DNA of 8,875 nucleotides, taken from an uncultured Christensenella sp. Its GTDB lineage: Bacteria > Bacillota > Clostridia > Christensenellales > UBA1242. The translations under genes were made by a program, and so were the position numbers. The stretch is from contig CASFFI010000048.1 in the NCBI GenBank assembly GCA_949293925.1, positions 1 to 8,875 of the forward strand, written 5' to 3'. Below are positions 1 to 7,045 of this stretch, one piece after another. Below the pieces are notes generated by a model, which had not been told where the DNA came from, did no database searches, and was given only the letters and a program-made list of their open reading frames with translations. The first letter of the stretch is position 1. Each line of letters begins with the position of its first letter.

Positions 1-1925
1 TCTAAAAGTATGGTATAAGAAATATCTTGCAATTTATTGAATGTCAATTTAACGCTGATTAATTCTCCGGTTAAACTATATTGTCTATTTATTTTTAAGT
101 CAGTTGGAGTTGCCAACTTTTTTGTTGTATTAAATGAAGCTATCGAATTTGAAGAAGAATCGTCTAAATCAGGAATTTTGCTATCTACATAATTTGAATT
201 TGGGTAACTCACTGCTTGAACAAAAATTGTGTGTTCAAATATTGTATCATTTAAGTATTTCAAAATGCCAACTTGTGTGTTTTGCGTTGTGCATATCAAT
301 GTCCACTCTGTGTCATTTTTTAAATATATTGAGTAAGCATAAGCGTTTGCAACCTCATCAAAATATACTATAGCATCAGTATTTGTGGTAACAACTCGAA
401 CATTTCTTACATCTTGTAAAAATGCTTTTACATTAACTTTTAGGTAGTTGCTGAATAACAATCCATCTGAAGTGTTAACTAATAATTTAATATTGTGAGA
501 ACCTTTTAATAAATTAAGTTGCAAAGAAGAATTTTCATTTGATGATGTTATAATAGAACTATCTATTTCAACAATTTCATCATCAACTTGTAATGAATAT
601 TTTGTTGCATTATTAATTGTCAACCAACTTATTGTATTTGTAGAATTGTCATATTTAATTTCAAAAGAAGTGTTACTAGTTTGAGGTAAATATATAGGCT
701 CGGATAAGTTTGAAGTTTTATAATTACCAAAACCTTCTATATTTGCTACTATATATGAATTAGGGCTTAATTCAGCTTTTGAAATAACAAATTCATCACT
801 TGTTACAAAGTATGATTTAATAGTTGAATCTTGAGAAACAACAAAAACATTATAACCATTTATATCTATTAAGTTGTCGTGTTCAAAAGTTATAACAATA
901 TTATTTTCATTTTCTGTTAATAAAAGGTTTGGACTATTCAATACAGTTGTTTTTGTGTAACTTAATTTGTTAGTCGAATTTGAATCTAGGTAGTATTTGT
1001 TGTCACCTAAAGATAATAATGTTATTTCAAATGTTTGAGTGTTTTTTAAGTCCACAATATCAGTTAAACAGATTGTGAAAAATTCTCGTACACTGTTTAA
1101 TTTTTCTTCATAAATATTTCCAATGATTTTATAATTTTCGGAATTGCAAATGATATTTATCCCTGTTGCGTTTCTATCAACAATTGAATTTAAATACACA
1201 TTTCCTTCATCATCTTGATAAATTTCAACATTTTCTGGTGTTTTTAACGTGCCAGAAATTGTATATGTTAAAGGCAAAAGTTGCTTGTTACTTAATACAA
1301 CTGTATCTTCATTTACTTGAGCGCTTTGTACTGTTATTTCATAACTGCCTACAGCATCTATAATTTGTGAAAGATCGAAAGATAGGTCAAAAGTCTTGTA
1401 TGACATTTCTGAATATGTAATATTATTTGTCCCTAAACTTTTGATATTCACTACATAGTAAATCGAATTAGCTATTGGGTTCCAAGAAACAATATTTTCA
1501 TTTAACTGTATGGTTGGAATATTTATATTTTCTTCATTATTAAAAGTGTAACTTGATGAAAATTCTGAATTTTTGTAACTTCCGTCAGACACTGCTTTAA
1601 TTTTTACATCATAAGTTTTATATGTTGAAAATAAATATGTCAATTTTGTTGTCGTACAATAATAAAAGCCATTTTCATATCTTACTATTACATCGGTTGT
1701 AGAATTAATATCGTATAGTAAACTATTATCAATCAGAAATTGATACCCAACAGCGTTTTCTACCTTTTCAAATTCTATTTCAATATTGTACTGTCCGCTA
1801 GTTTCAACTATTTCAATATTAGTTATTTTAGGTGTATTAAGAGTACCAATTTGTACTTTTTGACAGCCTGTAAAAACAAATACACTAAAAATAAGAATTG
1901 CAATTAAATAAAACTTATTTTTCAC
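1..1925 (-). CDS. Large surface lipoprotein with tandem fibronectin-III-like modules (partial, C-terminus beyond window)
   Basis: The minus strand stays open from a GTG at 1923-1925 to the window edge: 641 codons and no stop. The start is set by a GGGGG ribosome-binding run (1930-1934) four bases upstream and by the signal peptide it creates. Residues 2-4 are basic (KNK), 5-18 hydrophobic, and F18-T-G-C21 is a lipobox, so C21 should be lipidated and the protein anchored outside the membrane. The rest is about seven modules of 80-100 residues (near 30-128, 137-224, 229-325, 331-413, 419-500, 505-600, 606 onward). Each opens with a Pro- or Asn-rich linker followed by a strand pattern such as VSW..IANSIYYVV or ISW..NNATKYSLQV, which resembles the B/C strands of FN3 folds. 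No catalytic motif is visible. A role in adhesion or binding is inference. The FN3 call rests on pattern only; another Ig-like fold is possible. Confidence 0.85.
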   Translation of the reverse strand, partial: MKNKFYLIAILIFSVFVFTGCQKVQIGTLNTPKITNIEIVETSGQYNIEIEFEKVENAVGYQFLIDNSLLYDINSTTDVIVRYENGFYYCTTTKLTYLFSTYKTYDVKIKAVSDGSYKNSEFSSSYTFNNEENINIPTIQLNENIVSWNPIANSIYYVVNIKSLGTNNITYSEMSYKTFDLSFDLSQIIDAVGSYEITVQSAQVNEDTVVLSNKQLLPLTYTISGTLKTPENVEIYQDDEGNVYLNSIVDRNATGINIICNSENYKIIGNIYEEKLNSVREFFTICLTDIVDLKNTQTFEITLLSLGDNKYYLDSNSTNKLSYTKTTVLNSPNLLLTENENNIVITFEHDNLIDINGYNVFVVSQDSTIKSYFVTSDEFVISKAELSPNSYIVANIEGFGNYKTSNLSEPIYLPQTSNTSFEIKYDNSTNTISWLTINNATKYSLQVDDEIVEIDSSIITSSNENSSLQLNLLKGSHNIKLLVNTSDGLLFSNYLKVNVKAFLQDVRNVRVVTTNTDAIVYFDEVANAYAYSIYLKNDTEWTLICTTQNTQVGILKYLNDTIFEHTIFVQAVSYPNSNYVDSKIPDLDDSSSNSIASFNTTKKLATPTDLKINRQYSLTGELISVKLTFNKLQDISYTILL

Positions 1926-1951
1926 TTTTCCCCCTAATTTGCAATTATCAG

Positions 1952-1980
1952 ATTATAGCAATATGTAAATATTATTTACA
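1952..1980 (-). promoter_or_regulatory. Extended -10 promoter for the lipoprotein gene
   Basis: On the minus strand TGC-TATAAT (1960 down to 1952) is a consensus -10 with the TG extension. Seventeen bases upstream lies only a poor -35 (TGTAAA, 1980-1975), as is common for extended -10 promoters. The predicted transcript start is near 1945, about 20 bases before the GTG start codon. Confidence 0.5.
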
Positions 1981-1981
1981 T
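1963..1981. promoter_or_regulatory. Perfect 8-3-8 palindrome, candidate operator
   Basis: ATGTAAAT-ATT-ATTTACAT is a perfect inverted repeat. It covers the -35 position of the minus-strand lipoprotein promoter and ends three bases from its TGC-TATAAT element. That is where a dimeric repressor or activator would bind. The regulator is not identifiable here, and the high AT content makes chance palindromes more likely. Confidence 0.35.
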
Positions 1982-1992
1982 TATAGTATATT

Positions 1993-2022
1993 TTGTCTAA
2001 AACAATCAAATATTTGTATAAA
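1993..2022 (+). promoter_or_regulatory. Candidate promoter for the PRC-barrel gene
   Basis: TTGTCT (1993-1998) and TATAAA (2017-2022) are separated by 18 bases. The predicted start is near 2029, about 49 bases before the ATG. Other AT-rich -10-like hexamers lie between 2050 and 2066, so the assignment is tentative. Confidence 0.35.
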
Positions 2023-2077
2023 AAAAATAATTAATCATTATTTTAAAGATTTTTAATATATATATGTGAGGTGAAAA

Positions 2078-2809
2078 ATGGAAACAATATCAAAACTTAT
2101 CAATTTACCTGTATTATCTTTGTATGAAGGAGAAATGATTGGAAATATTAAAGAATTATATTTTGATAAAAAGTTAAAAAAGTTAGAATATTTAAGTATA
2201 GAAAATGAAGAGGGTTTAATTTTAGTTATTCAAAGTAAAAATATATACAATATAGGTAAAAATGCGGTAACTATTAAGAACAATAATCAAGCAACATTAA
2301 TGTCAAATTTAGAGCCATTTGATGAATATTTTGCCCCATTGAATTTTAAAATATTTTCGATGCACGGCGAGTTGTTGGGTATAGCAAAAGACTTTGGTGT
2401 CGATGAAAAATATGAGGTAAAATCAATTATTACAGAAGACAAACATATTGATACGAATATGCAGATAAATTGTAGTAAAAATGCAATAATCTTATATGAC
2501 CAAGATACAGTAAAGATTAATTCATTTAAAACAAAAGCATTAAATCTATTTAAAACAAAAAAAGATGAGAAGGTTAGCATACAACCTATTGAAACTCAAA
2601 ATGTTATAAATATCTCATCTATAAACAATGATAACCAAGTAAAAGTTGTTAGCAATACAGACTTTTTATTAAACAGAAGAACAACTGCTGACATATTCGG
2701 ATTAAATGATGAAATAATTATCAAAAATAATTCTCTAATTACTAAAAAAACGGTGGCAACTGCCACCAAGTTTGGCAAATTAAAAGAACTGATGATTAAA
2801 AGTCGCTAA
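2078..2809 (+). CDS. PRC-barrel domain protein with two barrel repeats
   Basis: The product is 243 residues with no signal peptide or membrane segment, so it should be cytoplasmic. The ATG follows a good GAGGTG ribosome-binding site (2068-2073) by four bases. Residues 5-75 look like a PRC-barrel: a short strand with LPVLSLYEGEMIGNIKEL, then a hydrophobic strand pair (LEYLSIENEEGLILVI). Residues 88-150 look like a second, more diverged copy (NFKIFSMHGELLGIAKDF). A charged linker (150-192) leads to a C-terminal segment (195-243) with LLNRRTTADIFG and a closing FGKLKEL, a tail seen in Firmicute PRC-barrel proteins. PRC-barrels act as protein-interaction or RNA-processing accessory modules (as in RimM and photosynthetic reaction centre subunit H); the role of this one is unknown. 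Its last 14 bases overlap the convergent ferritin-like gene, and codons 225-230 also form that gene's terminator hairpin. Confidence 0.85.
   Translation: METISKLINLPVLSLYEGEMIGNIKELYFDKKLKKLEYLSIENEEGLILVIQSKNIYNIGKNAVTIKNNNQATLMSNLEPFDEYFAPLNFKIFSMHGELLGIAKDFGVDEKYEVKSIITEDKHIDTNMQINCSKNAIILYDQDTVKINSFKTKALNLFKTKKDEKVSIQPIETQNVINISSINNDNQVKVVSNTDFLLNRRTTADIFGLNDEIIIKNNSLITKKTVATATKFGKLKELMIKSR
2744..2767 (-). terminator. Intrinsic terminator of the ferritin-like gene, inside the PRC-barrel CDS
   Basis: Read on the minus strand, GGTGGCA-GT-TGCCACC (2767-2752) is a perfect 7-bp GC-rich stem, followed by one G and a run of seven T (2750-2744). It lies 28 bases beyond the minus-strand gene's stop codon (2796-2798), the normal place for a terminator. 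It also encodes residues 225-230 of the opposing PRC-barrel protein. Confidence 0.85.
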
Positions 2810-3320
2810 CCATTAAAAATTTGACGGATTTTTCAAGCATTTTGAATATTTCAATATGCTTTTTTTCATCTTTTATTATTCTTTCAAATAATAATTTTAA
2901 ACTTTCATTTTGAACTAAATCAATACCTAATTCATAATTTCTAATCGCTTCTTCTTCTCCTTTTATGTTGTTTGTTAATATCGTTTTAAAATTTGTATTA
3001 TAATTTATGTAGTTCGTTGTGTAATGCATATTCCTCGAATTTGTATAAGTTGGCAATCCCCCAAAACTTACAATTGCATTGCTTAATAAGTCCATATGTT
3101 GCATTTCTACAATTGAAATTTCTTCTAAAATGTCTGCAATTTCAGGCTCCATACATCTTGATACTGATGATTGATAAAAGTATGTTAAAATTGCTGTTAA
3201 CTCTCCTTCACTACTCGACATTAAATCTTTTAAAACTTTTACCGTTTTTGTACATTCTGTAGCACCTACAATTTCAGGGTATGGCTCGTGAACCTTGACT
3301 ACGATATTACTAAAATCCAT
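2796..3320 (-). CDS. Ferritin-like di-metal protein (rubrerythrin / Mn-catalase-like fold)
   Basis: This is a 174-residue cytoplasmic four-helix-bundle protein. The ATG (3320-3318) follows AAGGAG (3330-3325) by four bases. The ligand pattern of a carboxylate-bridged di-iron or di-manganese site is present: E40 in EGELTAILTYFYQ, E72-MQ-H75, E123 or E124 in KGEEEAIRNYE, and E152-KK-H155, that is E / ExxH / E / ExxH on four helices. The LLSNAIVSFGGLPTY segment after helix 2 is typical of the Mn-catalase-like ferritin group. There is no rubredoxin domain and no CxxC, so it is not a full rubrerythrin. Peroxide or oxygen detoxification, or metal storage, is inferred from the family; the metal and reaction cannot be read from the sequence. 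It is transcribed away from the P-type ATPase and converges with the PRC-barrel gene, overlapping it by 14 bp. Confidence 0.88.
   Translation of the reverse strand: MDFSNIVVKVHEPYPEIVGATECTKTVKVLKDLMSSSEGELTAILTYFYQSSVSRCMEPEIADILEEISIVEMQHMDLLSNAIVSFGGLPTYTNSRNMHYTTNYINYNTNFKTILTNNIKGEEEAIRNYELGIDLVQNESLKLLFERIIKDEKKHIEIFKMLEKSVKFLMVSDF
2835..2866 (+). terminator. Intrinsic terminator of the PRC-barrel gene, inside the ferritin-like CDS
   Basis: The arms 2835-2846 and 2850-2861 pair over 12 positions with a single T-T mismatch and a TAT loop. The T run 2860-2866 follows, then more T-rich sequence. It starts 26 bases after the PRC-barrel stop codon. On the other strand the same bases encode residues 152-162 of the ferritin-like protein, including its last ExxH metal motif. 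The stem is AU-rich with three G-C pairs, so its strength is less certain than its minus-strand counterpart. Confidence 0.65.
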
Positions 3321-3346
3321 TTTACTCCTTTTTAATAAATAATTTT

Positions 3347-3359
3347 TGATAAAATATCA
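3347..3359. promoter_or_regulatory. 13-bp perfect palindrome at the ferritin-like gene's predicted transcript start
   Basis: TGATA-AAA-TATCA (5-3-5) spans the predicted minus-strand start at about 3358. A related 5-3-5 palindrome, TTATA-GGT-TATAA, lies at 3373-3385 inside the same promoter's spacer, 26 bp away centre to centre. The half-sites TGATA and TTATA recall Fur-family boxes, but the 13-bp spacing does not fit the 7-1-7 consensus. A chance origin is possible in this AT-rich DNA. Confidence 0.3.
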
Positions 3360-3364
3360 CTTTA

Positions 3365-3394
3365 TTTATATGTTATAGGTTATAATATTGTTAA
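3365..3394 (-). promoter_or_regulatory. Candidate promoter for the ferritin-like gene
   Basis: On the minus strand TTAACA (3394-3389) is a 4-5/6 -35, and TATAAA (3370-3365) follows after 18 bases. The predicted start is near 3358, giving a leader of about 38 bases that contains AAGGAG. Confidence 0.45.
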
Positions 3395-3414
3395 CATTGA
3401 ACTTGCACAAATTG

Positions 3415-3443
3415 TTGCATAATACTATTTGTTATGTTAAAAT
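3415..3443 (+). promoter_or_regulatory. Extended -10 promoter for the P-type ATPase/prfB operon
   Basis: TTGCAT (3415-3420), 17 bases, then TAAAAT (3438-3443) preceded by TGT, which supplies the TG extension. The predicted start near 3450 leaves a very short leader holding TTGGAG (3451-3456) just before the ATG at 3462. An upstream alternative pairs TTGAAC (from about 3398) with CATAAT, but the spacing is only 15. Confidence 0.45.
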
Positions 3444-3461
3444 ATTTTCATTGGAGTTAGA

Positions 3462-5870
3462 ATGGAAAAATCATCAAATAAGGTTAATAAAACAAACCAA
3501 AATAAAATAATTCAAAAAAATAACAGAACAAAGGTTATTGGGATAACGCGTTTTAATCCGGACCCTAATTTTGGATTAAAAGCGGAACAAATTCAATCGC
3601 GTGTAGAAGAAGGACTTACAAATTCTGAAGAAGTTACCACATCAAAATCTTATAAAAAAATATTTTTCAAAAATATCTTTACATTTTTTAATATGATTTG
3701 TTTTATTGTTGCTTTAGCACTAATTTCCGTTGGTTCATTTAAAAATTTGACTTTTTTAATTATAGTAATAATCAATACTCTTATTGGTATTATTCAGGAA
3801 ATAAAAGCTAAAAAGACAATGGATAAATTAAGTCTTACAAATTCAAATTTTACTAAAGTAATTCGAGAGGGGGAAATTACTGAAATTTATAAAAAAGAAG
3901 TTGTGTTAGATGAAGTTTTATGTTTAAATTCAGGAATGCAAATAGCAGCGGATAGTATTGTGTTGTCTGGAGAAATAGAGGTAAATGAAAGTTTGATAAC
4001 GGGTGAAAGTTTACCTATTAAAAAGAAAAAAGGAGACTCTTTATTAGCAGGAAGTTTTATATCTAGTGGTACATGTAGAGCAAAAGTTGACAAAATAGGT
4101 GGTGATAACTACATAGAGAAACTTACCCAAAAGGCAAAAAAATATACATCAGCAAAAAGTGAAATGCTAAGTTCAATGAATCTTATTATTCGTGTAATTG
4201 CTGTGATTATTATTCCACTTGCCGCACTTACTTATTACAATAACTATATTGATAGCAATGGTGATACTTTTACAATAGTAACAAGGACGGCGGGTAGTAT
4301 TGTTGCAATGATACCAACAGGAATGTTTTTATTAGCATCAATGGCACTTGCAACTAGTGTTATTAGATTGTCAAAAAAGAGAACTTTAGTACAAGAATTG
4401 TATTGTATAGAAATGCTGGCAAGAGCAAATGTTTTATGTCTAGATAAAACAGGAACACTAACAGATGGTTCAATGGTTGTTAAAGAGATGGTAAACATCA
4501 ATAAATCAATAACTGATAGTGAACTAAAAAAAGTTATGGCATCAATAGTTAATGCTTTTCACGATGCAAATCATACTGCTATGGCTTTAAAATCTTACTT
4601 TGGTTCAAAATCATATTATTCTGCAGACAAAAAGTTGCCATTTTCTTCAGAAAGAAAGTTTATGGCTTGTAAATTTGGAAAAACATCTTATAAAGTTGGT
4701 GCATTTGAATATGTTGACAAAAAGAAAAATCCACAAATAGAAAAAATGGTTAATGAATATAGTGCTAAAGGAATGCGAGTTTTGTTAGTTGCAAAATGCG
4801 ATAGTGATTTTTCAGATGCTGTATGCGACCATTGTGCGCTAATTGTTTTAGAAGATAATATTAGAAAAGATGCAGAAAAAACAATTCGTTGGTTTAAAGA
4901 AAACAGCGTTGATATCAAAGTTATTTCAGGTGATAATCCAGTAACGGTCAGTGAAATTGCTAGGCGTGTAGGAATTGAAGGATATGAAAAGTATATTTCT
5001 TTACAAGGATTAAGCAAACAAGACGTGATACAAGCGGCTTCTGAGTACAATATTTTTGGCAGAGTTAGTCCTGAACAAAAAGCAACTTTAGTAAAAGCGT
5101 TAAAAGCACAAGGAAAAACTGTTGCTATGACCGGGGACGGTGTAAATGATATTTTGGCGCTAAAAGAAGCAGATTGCTCAATCGCAATTGCAGCAGGAAG
5201 TGAAGCGGCAAGAAGTGTCTCTCAATTAGTTTTACTAGATAGTAATTTTAGTTCTATGCCAAGTGTCGTTCAAGAGGGAAGAAGAGTTGTTAACAATGTT
5301 CAAAATTCTTCAACACTTTATCTTATGAAAACTATTTTCGCAATAGTGTTTACAATTTTTGTGTTGATTATAGGTACCAAATATCCTTTTGAAACAATTC
5401 AAATGCTTATACTCGAATTTTTAGTAATCGGTGCACCTTCTTGGTTCTTAGCAGTTCAGCCTAACCATAATATTATTAAAGGCAGATTTTTGGCAAATAT
5501 TTTTAAAACAGCACTCCCAGCGGGTAGCGTTTTAACATTAAGTGTTATTTCAATGTATGTGTATCAACACTTTTTTGGTATAAGTGATCAAGTTTTGACA
5601 ACTATGGCATCTTTAATTTTAGTTTCAGTCGGATTTGTTATTTTATTTAAAGTTTGCAGACCTTTTACTGTCTGGAAAGGAATTATGTATTCTGTTGTAA
5701 TTATTGTTGCTATTACTGCAGTTTCTCTATTCCCTACAATATTTAATTATGTTACTACTGAATTGAAATTCCAGGAAATTTTATATATGATTGTAATAAC
5801 CTTTGTATCTTATCCTCTTTATTCTATACTCGTTAAAGCATACGAAGGACTTAGGAATGCGATTAAATAG
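3462..5870 (+). CDS. Cation-translocating P-type ATPase (P2-like, CtpE/Exp7-type)
   Basis: An 802-residue ATP-driven ion pump of the cytoplasmic membrane. All core motifs are present: TGES (180-183, actuator dephosphorylation), DKTGT (328-332, D328 phosphorylated), KLPFSSERK (391-399, nucleotide domain), and TGDGVND (557-563, hinge/Mg site). About ten membrane segments are visible: two near 72-112, two near 240-300, and six between 618 and 790. The N-terminus is a short Lys/Asn-rich cytoplasmic tail with no heavy-metal CxxC domain, and there is no CPC in M4, so it is not a copper- or zinc-type pump. M4 carries I-P-T-G-M (284-288) where Ca2+ pumps have PEGL. The M6 stretch GAPSWFLAVQPN and downstream ALPAG fit the CtpE/Exp7 group. 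The transported ion is uncertain; Ca2+ or another cation is inference. The ATG follows TTGGAG. The stop TAG lies 11 bases before prfB, suggesting one operon. Confidence 0.93.
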   Translation: MEKSSNKVNKTNQNKIIQKNNRTKVIGITRFNPDPNFGLKAEQIQSRVEEGLTNSEEVTTSKSYKKIFFKNIFTFFNMICFIVALALISVGSFKNLTFLIIVIINTLIGIIQEIKAKKTMDKLSLTNSNFTKVIREGEITEIYKKEVVLDEVLCLNSGMQIAADSIVLSGEIEVNESLITGESLPIKKKKGDSLLAGSFISSGTCRAKVDKIGGDNYIEKLTQKAKKYTSAKSEMLSSMNLIIRVIAVIIIPLAALTYYNNYIDSNGDTFTIVTRTAGSIVAMIPTGMFLLASMALATSVIRLSKKRTLVQELYCIEMLARANVLCLDKTGTLTDGSMVVKEMVNINKSITDSELKKVMASIVNAFHDANHTAMALKSYFGSKSYYSADKKLPFSSERKFMACKFGKTSYKVGAFEYVDKKKNPQIEKMVNEYSAKGMRVLLVAKCDSDFSDAVCDHCALIVLEDNIRKDAEKTIRWFKENSVDIKVISGDNPVTVSEIARRVGIEGYEKYISLQGLSKQDVIQAASEYNIFGRVSPEQKATLVKALKAQGKTVAMTGDGVNDILALKEADCSIAIAAGSEAARSVSQLVLLDSNFSSMPSVVQEGRRVVNNVQNSSTLYLMKTIFAIVFTIFVLIIGTKYPFETIQMLILEFLVIGAPSWFLAVQPNHNIIKGRFLANIFKTALPAGSVLTLSVISMYVYQHFFGISDQVLTTMASLILVSVGFVILFKVCRPFTVWKGIMYSVVIIVAITAVSLFPTIFNYVTTELKFQEILYMIVITFVSYPLYSILVKAYEGLRNAIK

Positions 5871-5881
5871 TGGGGTAGAGT

Positions 5882-6985
5882 ATGAATTTTGATAATTTGA
5901 GTTCAGAAATTGAAAATCTAGTTAAAGATTTTGAATTGATTAAGTCTTGTTTAAATTTAAAAGAAAAATCGGAGAAATTAAACAAATTAATTGTTGAGCG
6001 TGATGCAGTTAATTTTTGGAGCGATGTCGAAAAAGCAATGAGAACAAACAAAACAATAAAATCTTTGCAGAATTTGTTTGATAATGTTAATTCACTTCAA
6101 AAGTCAATTGAAGAAATAATTGAACTAGAAAAAATGTTGAATGCAGAAGATTTTGACCCTAATGCTGTTCAAATGTTGGCAAGCGAAATAATTGATGTAA
6201 AACAAAAGTTATCCACATTAAAGGTTGAAACGCTATTAGATGCTCCTTATGATGACAAAAATGCTATCATAACCATTCATAGTGGTGCGGGAGGCACAGA
6301 GGCTCAAGATTGGGTTGTTATGCTTGAACGAATGTATCAACAATATTGTAACAAAGAAGGATATGATTTTGAAGTTATTGATAGCCTAGAAAGTGGTGAT
6401 GCTGGATTAAAATATGTTACTTTTTTAGTTAAAGGTGAAAATGCTTATGGAAAACTAAAAGGAGAGATGGGTGTTCATAGACTTGTTAGAATATCTCCTT
6501 TTGATTCATCAAACAGAAGGCACACATCTTTTGCTAGTGTCGAAGTTATTCCAGAACTATCTAATGATGTAAATATTAAAATAAACCCAGATGAAATAAA
6601 AATAGATACTTATAGAAGTGGTGGCGCAGGTGGACAAAATGTAAACAAAGTGGAAAGTGCAATACGAATTACACATATACCTACAGGAATTGTTGTTACT
6701 TGTCAAAATGAAAGAAGTCAGTTGCAAAATAAAGAAATGGCTATGAAAATTTTAACAGGTAAATTATTTGCACTAGAGCAAGCAAAACAAATGGAACACT
6801 TGTCAAATGTAAAAGGAGAGTTGAAAAAAATCGAATGGGGAAGTCAAATTCGCTCTTATGTGTTTCAGCCTTACACAATGGTAAAAGACCACAGAACAGA
6901 ATATGAAACAAGTGACATTTATGCCGTCATGAATGGAGAACTTACTCCTCTTATTAACGAATATTTAAGAAAATCTCATATTTAA
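5882..6985 (+). CDS. prfB: Peptide chain release factor 2 (single open frame, no programmed frameshift)
   Basis: A 367-residue class I release factor that recognises UGA/UAA in the ribosomal A site and triggers peptide release. The stop-codon recognition tripeptide is SPF (205-207), diagnostic of RF2 rather than the PxT of RF1. GGQ (250-252) within YRSGGAGGQNVNKVES is the catalytic loop at the peptidyl-transferase centre, and GGTEAQDW (137-144) is the conserved domain-2 entry. The helical N-terminal domain (1-110) is complete. The length is normal. In many bacteria an in-frame UGA near codon 25 forces a +1 frameshift for autoregulation; here codons 22-27 read S-C-L-N-L-K with no stop, so that control is absent. 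The ATG lies 11 bases after the ATPase stop; the ribosome-binding site is weak (GGGG at 5872-5875), which suggests coupling to the upstream gene. A terminator starts at its stop codon. Confidence 0.97.
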   Translation: MNFDNLSSEIENLVKDFELIKSCLNLKEKSEKLNKLIVERDAVNFWSDVEKAMRTNKTIKSLQNLFDNVNSLQKSIEEIIELEKMLNAEDFDPNAVQMLASEIIDVKQKLSTLKVETLLDAPYDDKNAIITIHSGAGGTEAQDWVVMLERMYQQYCNKEGYDFEVIDSLESGDAGLKYVTFLVKGENAYGKLKGEMGVHRLVRISPFDSSNRRHTSFASVEVIPELSNDVNIKINPDEIKIDTYRSGGAGGQNVNKVESAIRITHIPTGIVVTCQNERSQLQNKEMAMKILTGKLFALEQAKQMEHLSNVKGELKKIEWGSQIRSYVFQPYTMVKDHRTEYETSDIYAVMNGELTPLINEYLRKSHI

Positions 6986-7009
6986 AAACTATCAATTTGA
7001 TAGTTTTTT
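6984..7009 (+). terminator. Intrinsic terminator of the ATPase-prfB operon
   Basis: The arms AAAAACTATCA (6984-6994) and TGATAGTTTTT (6998-7008) are perfect complements around an ATT loop, with a T run at 7004-7009 and more pyrimidines after. The hairpin starts inside the prfB TAA. The A run on the left makes it nearly symmetric and possibly bidirectional. Only two G-C pairs are present. Confidence 0.65.
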
Positions 7010-7010
7010 C

Positions 7011-7039
7011 TTTTCAAAGTTTAAAATATGTGATATAAT
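7011..7039 (+). promoter_or_regulatory. Extended -10 promoter of tsaD predicting a leaderless transcript
   Basis: TTTTCA (7011-7016, 4/6), 17 bases, then a perfect TATAAT (7034-7039) preceded by TGA for the TG extension. Counting seven bases from the end of the -10 puts +1 at 7046, the A of the tsaD ATG. The -35 begins two bases after the prfB terminator T run. Confidence 0.65.
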
Positions 7040-7045
7040 GCGAAA

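Noticed and set aside
134..373. Plus-strand open frame of 79 codons (and a 65-codon one at 1166-1363)
   Set aside because: Both lie antisense inside the continuous minus-strand lipoprotein frame, lack ribosome-binding sites and have no recognisable domain.
2993..3262. Plus-strand open frame opposite the ferritin-like gene
   Set aside because: It is a shadow of the ferritin-like frame, whose metal ligands and ribosome-binding site are clear.
3373..3387. PerR box upstream of the ferritin-like gene
   Set aside because: The best register matches the 15-bp PerR consensus at only 9 positions, too few to name the regulator.
4688..5050. Minus-strand open frame of 120 codons inside the P-type ATPase gene
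   Set aside because: It lies antisense to the conserved nucleotide-binding and hinge regions of the ATPase and has no start signal.
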